Source: CAYMZZ01 sp046297935 (lineage in GTDB: Bacteria; Bacteroidota; Bacteroidia; Chitinophagales; Chitinophagaceae). Taken from it: a stretch of 64,000 nt of DNA. Shown here piece after piece: positions 61,728 through 64,000 of this stretch; positions within the stretch are counted from its first letter, which is position 1, and each line of letters begins with the position of its first letter. The notes beneath the pieces were generated by a model. That model was not told the origin of the DNA. It made no database searches and worked only from the letters and a program-made list of their open reading frames with translations. The DNA is taken from positions 310,001-374,000 of the forward strand of contig JBKBHA010000002.1 of the NCBI GenBank assembly GCA_046297935.1, in the 5' to 3' direction. A program made the translations under genes and the position numbers.

Positions 61728-63557
61728 TTAAAAGAGGTGTATACCTGCATTCCACCCCAACCAACCCGTTACGCGATCGCTATACTGATAGCTTTTGCCA
61801 CGCATGGGAAGTTGAAACTGATATCCGGCAACAGGGTTCTCCTGGTCAGATATCAGTAGTGAATAAGCAGGTCCACCAAAAATGGAGAACCGTTTGCCAA
61901 AATGAATCGCAAGGTTCAGTTGTGCCCTTGGCAGCAGATTGAGATATTTCCAGGTTCCTCGATATAGATACTGAGCACTGATTTCCGGATTCAGGCTCAG
62001 CCATTTTTTTCGTACCAGATAACGCTCGGTTCCGAGGCCATAACCAAATGCGTACAATTTTTTATCTTTTTCAGGATGCATGCCCGCCATCAAAATACTG
62101 TACAGTTTAGTACTACCAGTCTTGAATCCGGCATTATACCACATCAGTTCGTTGGTCGACAAACTAAGTTTATGATAACCTCTAAGTATGATGTTAATAA
62201 GTCCGATACTATATCCGTCGGATGTGTCGGCGATATTGATCAATCCAATTTGCACGCCCTTCAAACGACGAGTGTAGTTGAATATTCCCGCAATCTGAAG
62301 CCCTCTGTTTTCCTGATGACTGATGTTGATTAGTCCTGAAATCTGAACTCCGGTGCTTTGTCCGCGAACAAAATTGCCTACGCCGGCAATTTGCAGCCCC
62401 TGCAGGCTGTCGGCAATATGATTATACACACCTCCCACCTGAAATCCGGTCATGGTTCCGCCTGTATAGTTGCCTACGCCGGCCGCCTGAAAACCGGTAG
62501 CTCTTCCCAACACCAAATTGGTGGCGCCAGCTACCTGTACGCCAGTCATGCTGCCGCCAACAACATTAAACACACCCGCCGTTTGAAAATACTGCACATC
62601 TTTCTGGTCGATGTTAAACAGCCCTCCGATCTCTGCACCATTGGTACCTGCCGTATAACCACCCAGCAGGTTCAACGAAAAATTGTTGACTACCTGCGAG
62701 CCGAGCTTGCCGTGGGTGCTCAGGCCCGGAACCAGTGAAATCTGGAATGGCCGACTTGTAAAGAAATTGCGGATATTCAGGCTCTGCGCTTTCTGACGGG
62801 CCGACAGCAGGAATTTTCCAAGTCCTGTCCGTTCCACAACCTGCGAATCGGCCCCGAATGCAGGCTCGGCTAATTGAGCGCTGGTATCGGGGGCTGGTTC
62901 CGGCACCAGGTAATCCTCGGGTGTGATGATGACGGTTTGTCCGGGCATTTCAAAAGGCATCAGTGTAACCTGCATTTCCTGGTCCCTGCGTGTTTCAATC
63001 ACAACGCTGGTGTCCTCATAAAATTCCTTGCTCACCGTAATGGTGGCCTCGTTACGTCGCCCGCTCTTAAGACGCAGCTTGAAGTAGCCGTCAATATTGG
63101 TCAATCCGGCAATCAGCAATTGTTTTTCGTAAACGCTCGCGTTGTACAAAGGGATGCCAGACGATTCATCGTACACATATCCACTGACGGTATAATACCG
63201 TTCTTCTTTTACCGCCTGTCGGGTAACAATGGTTACGGTCAGGGGTGCCCTCCGGATAATCAGGTACTGACCGCTTTCGCGAAACTCGTAGCCCGGCCCA
63301 AACAAGGTATTTAGCACTCGGGCTACCGGCTGATTCTGTACCGAAATGCTTACCAGACTGTCTTTGCGTACCAGTCGGGAATTATACGAGAAAAAGAAAT
63401 TGGCCTGGTTGCTGATAATTTCCAGCACATGATCAAGGCGCTGCTGCCTTACCTGCAGCGTTATCGGGCGCGACAAGGGACCCTGCGCGGATAAACGCGG
63501 TGCAAACAGACACAATGTAATGAGCACAAGAGGAAGCAGAAGTAAACGGGATTTCAT
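61728..63557 (-). CDS. STN-domain protein with surface repeats and C-terminal barrel
   Basis: A 609-residue protein. Residues 1-25 are a signal peptide (RLSAQ) and 30-110 an STN domain (ITLQVRQQRLDHVLEIIS, then VSISVQNQPVARVLNTLFGP). A carboxypeptidase-regulatory domain follows (about 120-205), then a Pro-rich link. At about 310-450 lie eight or nine 16-residue repeats of the form xQxxGxxNxxxGxxTG (GFQAAGVGNYTGGTMTG, LQIAGVGNFVRGQSTG), resembling LA_2272-type surface repeats. The C-terminal part has barrel-like strands. STN domains normally contact FecR-type anti-sigma factors, and a fecR gene is directly upstream. Confidence 0.8.
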   Translation of the reverse strand: MKSRLLLLPLVLITLCLFAPRLSAQGPLSRPITLQVRQQRLDHVLEIISNQANFFFSYNSRLVRKDSLVSISVQNQPVARVLNTLFGPGYEFRESGQYLIIRRAPLTVTIVTRQAVKEERYYTVSGYVYDESSGIPLYNASVYEKQLLIAGLTNIDGYFKLRLKSGRRNEATITVSKEFYEDTSVVIETRRDQEMQVTLMPFEMPGQTVIITPEDYLVPEPAPDTSAQLAEPAFGADSQVVERTGLGKFLLSARQKAQSLNIRNFFTSRPFQISLVPGLSTHGKLGSQVVNNFSLNLLGGYTAGTNGAEIGGLFNIDQKDVQYFQTAGVFNVVGGSMTGVQVAGATNLVLGRATGFQAAGVGNYTGGTMTGFQVGGVYNHIADSLQGLQIAGVGNFVRGQSTGVQISGLINISHQENRGLQIAGIFNYTRRLKGVQIGLINIADTSDGYSIGLINIILRGYHKLSLSTNELMWYNAGFKTGSTKLYSILMAGMHPEKDKKLYAFGYGLGTERYLVRKKWLSLNPEISAQYLYRGTWKYLNLLPRAQLNLAIHFGKRFSIFGGPAYSLLISDQENPVAGYQFQLPMRGKSYQYSDRVTGWLGWNAGIHLF

Positions 63558-63563
63558 ATGGTT

Positions 63564-64000
63564 CTATTCAAATATCACGCGGTCTCCTTCCCGACGCACT
63601 TTAATATCAAAAGTATCCTGAATCAATTTCAATACCTGATCCAGGGATTCGTTTTCAATCGTCACATCCCATCGAAGTTCGCGAATGGAGGAACGGGCAA
63701 ATTCAATCCTCACCGCATACGCTTCTTCCAGCACCTGTGCAAGTCGCCATAACGGTGTACCATCGCATACAAAACTGTTGGTGCGGTAGTATTGATACAG
63801 CTTATCCTTTTGTTCATCTTTTTGCTGGTTCCAGTCGGCGCTACTATCGACCACAATTCTTTCGCCCGCATTCAAAATAACCTGCCGTCCATCTTTTTCC
63901 ACCATTACCCGCCCCGTTTCTACAACCACCTCTACAGCACCTGACGACTCTTTTACATTAAATGAAGTTCCTAAAACCGTTATCACCACATCGCCCGTTT
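63564..64000 (-). CDS. FecR-type anti-sigma factor, C-terminal part (5' truncated)
   Basis: The frame is open to the right edge, and the visible 145 residues are the periplasmic part of a Bacteroidota FecR protein. They comprise the FecR domain (GDVVITVLGTSFNVKES, VVVETGRVMVEKDGRQVILNAGE) and the DUF4974 C-terminus (LRWDVTIENESLDQVLKLIQDTFDIKVRREGDRVIFE). FecR transmits a signal from an STN-containing outer-membrane protein to an ECF sigma factor. It ends 6 bp before the STN-protein gene, so the two are cotranscribed. The GTG at 63989 is not the true start. Confidence 0.9.
   Translation of the reverse strand, partial: TGDVVITVLGTSFNVKESSGAVEVVVETGRVMVEKDGRQVILNAGERIVVDSSADWNQQKDEQKDKLYQYYRTNSFVCDGTPLWRLAQVLEEAYAVRIEFARSSIRELRWDVTIENESLDQVLKLIQDTFDIKVRREGDRVIFE

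Overview
The window is a chromosomal segment of a Bacteroidota bacterium, most likely of the Chitinophagales/Chitinophagaceae, in an assembly that contains one scaffold gap (100 N at 5025-5124). The evidence for this is: several proteins with type IX secretion (Por) C-terminal sorting domains; TonB receptor, FecR and STN-domain proteins; TAnnTTTG promoter boxes; a fused SecDF; a long NusB; a PIG-L domain of the NagB-fusion type; and Chitinophaga-like GroEL and GroES. Most of the window is housekeeping DNA with short intergenic gaps.

Layout. 1-4429: end of a NagB/PIG-L protein, AI-2E-type permease, AsmA-like membrane protein and a lipoprotein. 4430-5470: the most unusual region, a tRNA-Arg(ACG) gene followed on the same strand by a tandem array of 349-bp units. 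Each unit has a small GIY-YIG nuclease gene fused end to end with a remodelled tRNA 3' portion. The scaffold gap lies inside the array. 5500-10800: M16 peptidase pair, RlmH, rhomboid protease and a T9SS cargo protein. 10800-17360: TilS, TPR protein, EtfBA, bifunctional nuclease, IspE and ornithine aminotransferase. 17360-26900: small membrane proteins, outer-membrane protein, SDR, IlvE with a GNAT, MocR-type regulator, amino-acid permease with a possible attenuator leader, and an ABC-F ATPase. 27000-36650: two paralogous secreted metalloproteases on either side of groES-groEL. 36700-44120: nusB-DUF1573-yajC-coaE, aspartate aminotransferase and secDF. 44200-55360: methylmalonyl-CoA mutase catalytic subunit, serine hydrolase, GlnS, UspA, polysaccharide deacetylase and a large FAD/Fe-S dehydrogenase. 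55370-64000: a 4-helix-bundle membrane sensor, a sigma/anti-sigma/adhesin-like operon, a head-GIN lipoprotein, a TonB receptor, an STN-domain surface-repeat protein and a FecR fragment.

Genes that appear to act together: the two M16 subunits (one with the zinc motif, one without); EtfB/EtfA; GroES/GroEL; YajC with SecDF, which are close but in separate operons; ECF sigma factor with its overlapping anti-sigma-like gene and a DUF4097-type product; FecR with the STN protein; and IlvE with the overlapping GNAT gene, divergent from a MocR regulator.

The strongest candidate for an undescribed system is the tRNA-Arg/GIY-YIG array. A consensus promoter is followed by an orphan 23-nt tRNA 5' end, the complete tRNA, a terminator, and then repeated nuclease plus tRNA-like units. 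All join at the same D-loop sequence (ACTGAATAG, changed at one base in the last unit). This looks like a small element that uses the tRNA D-loop as its junction and amplifies in tandem. Assignments rest on reading the sequence and on family knowledge; no database search was run.
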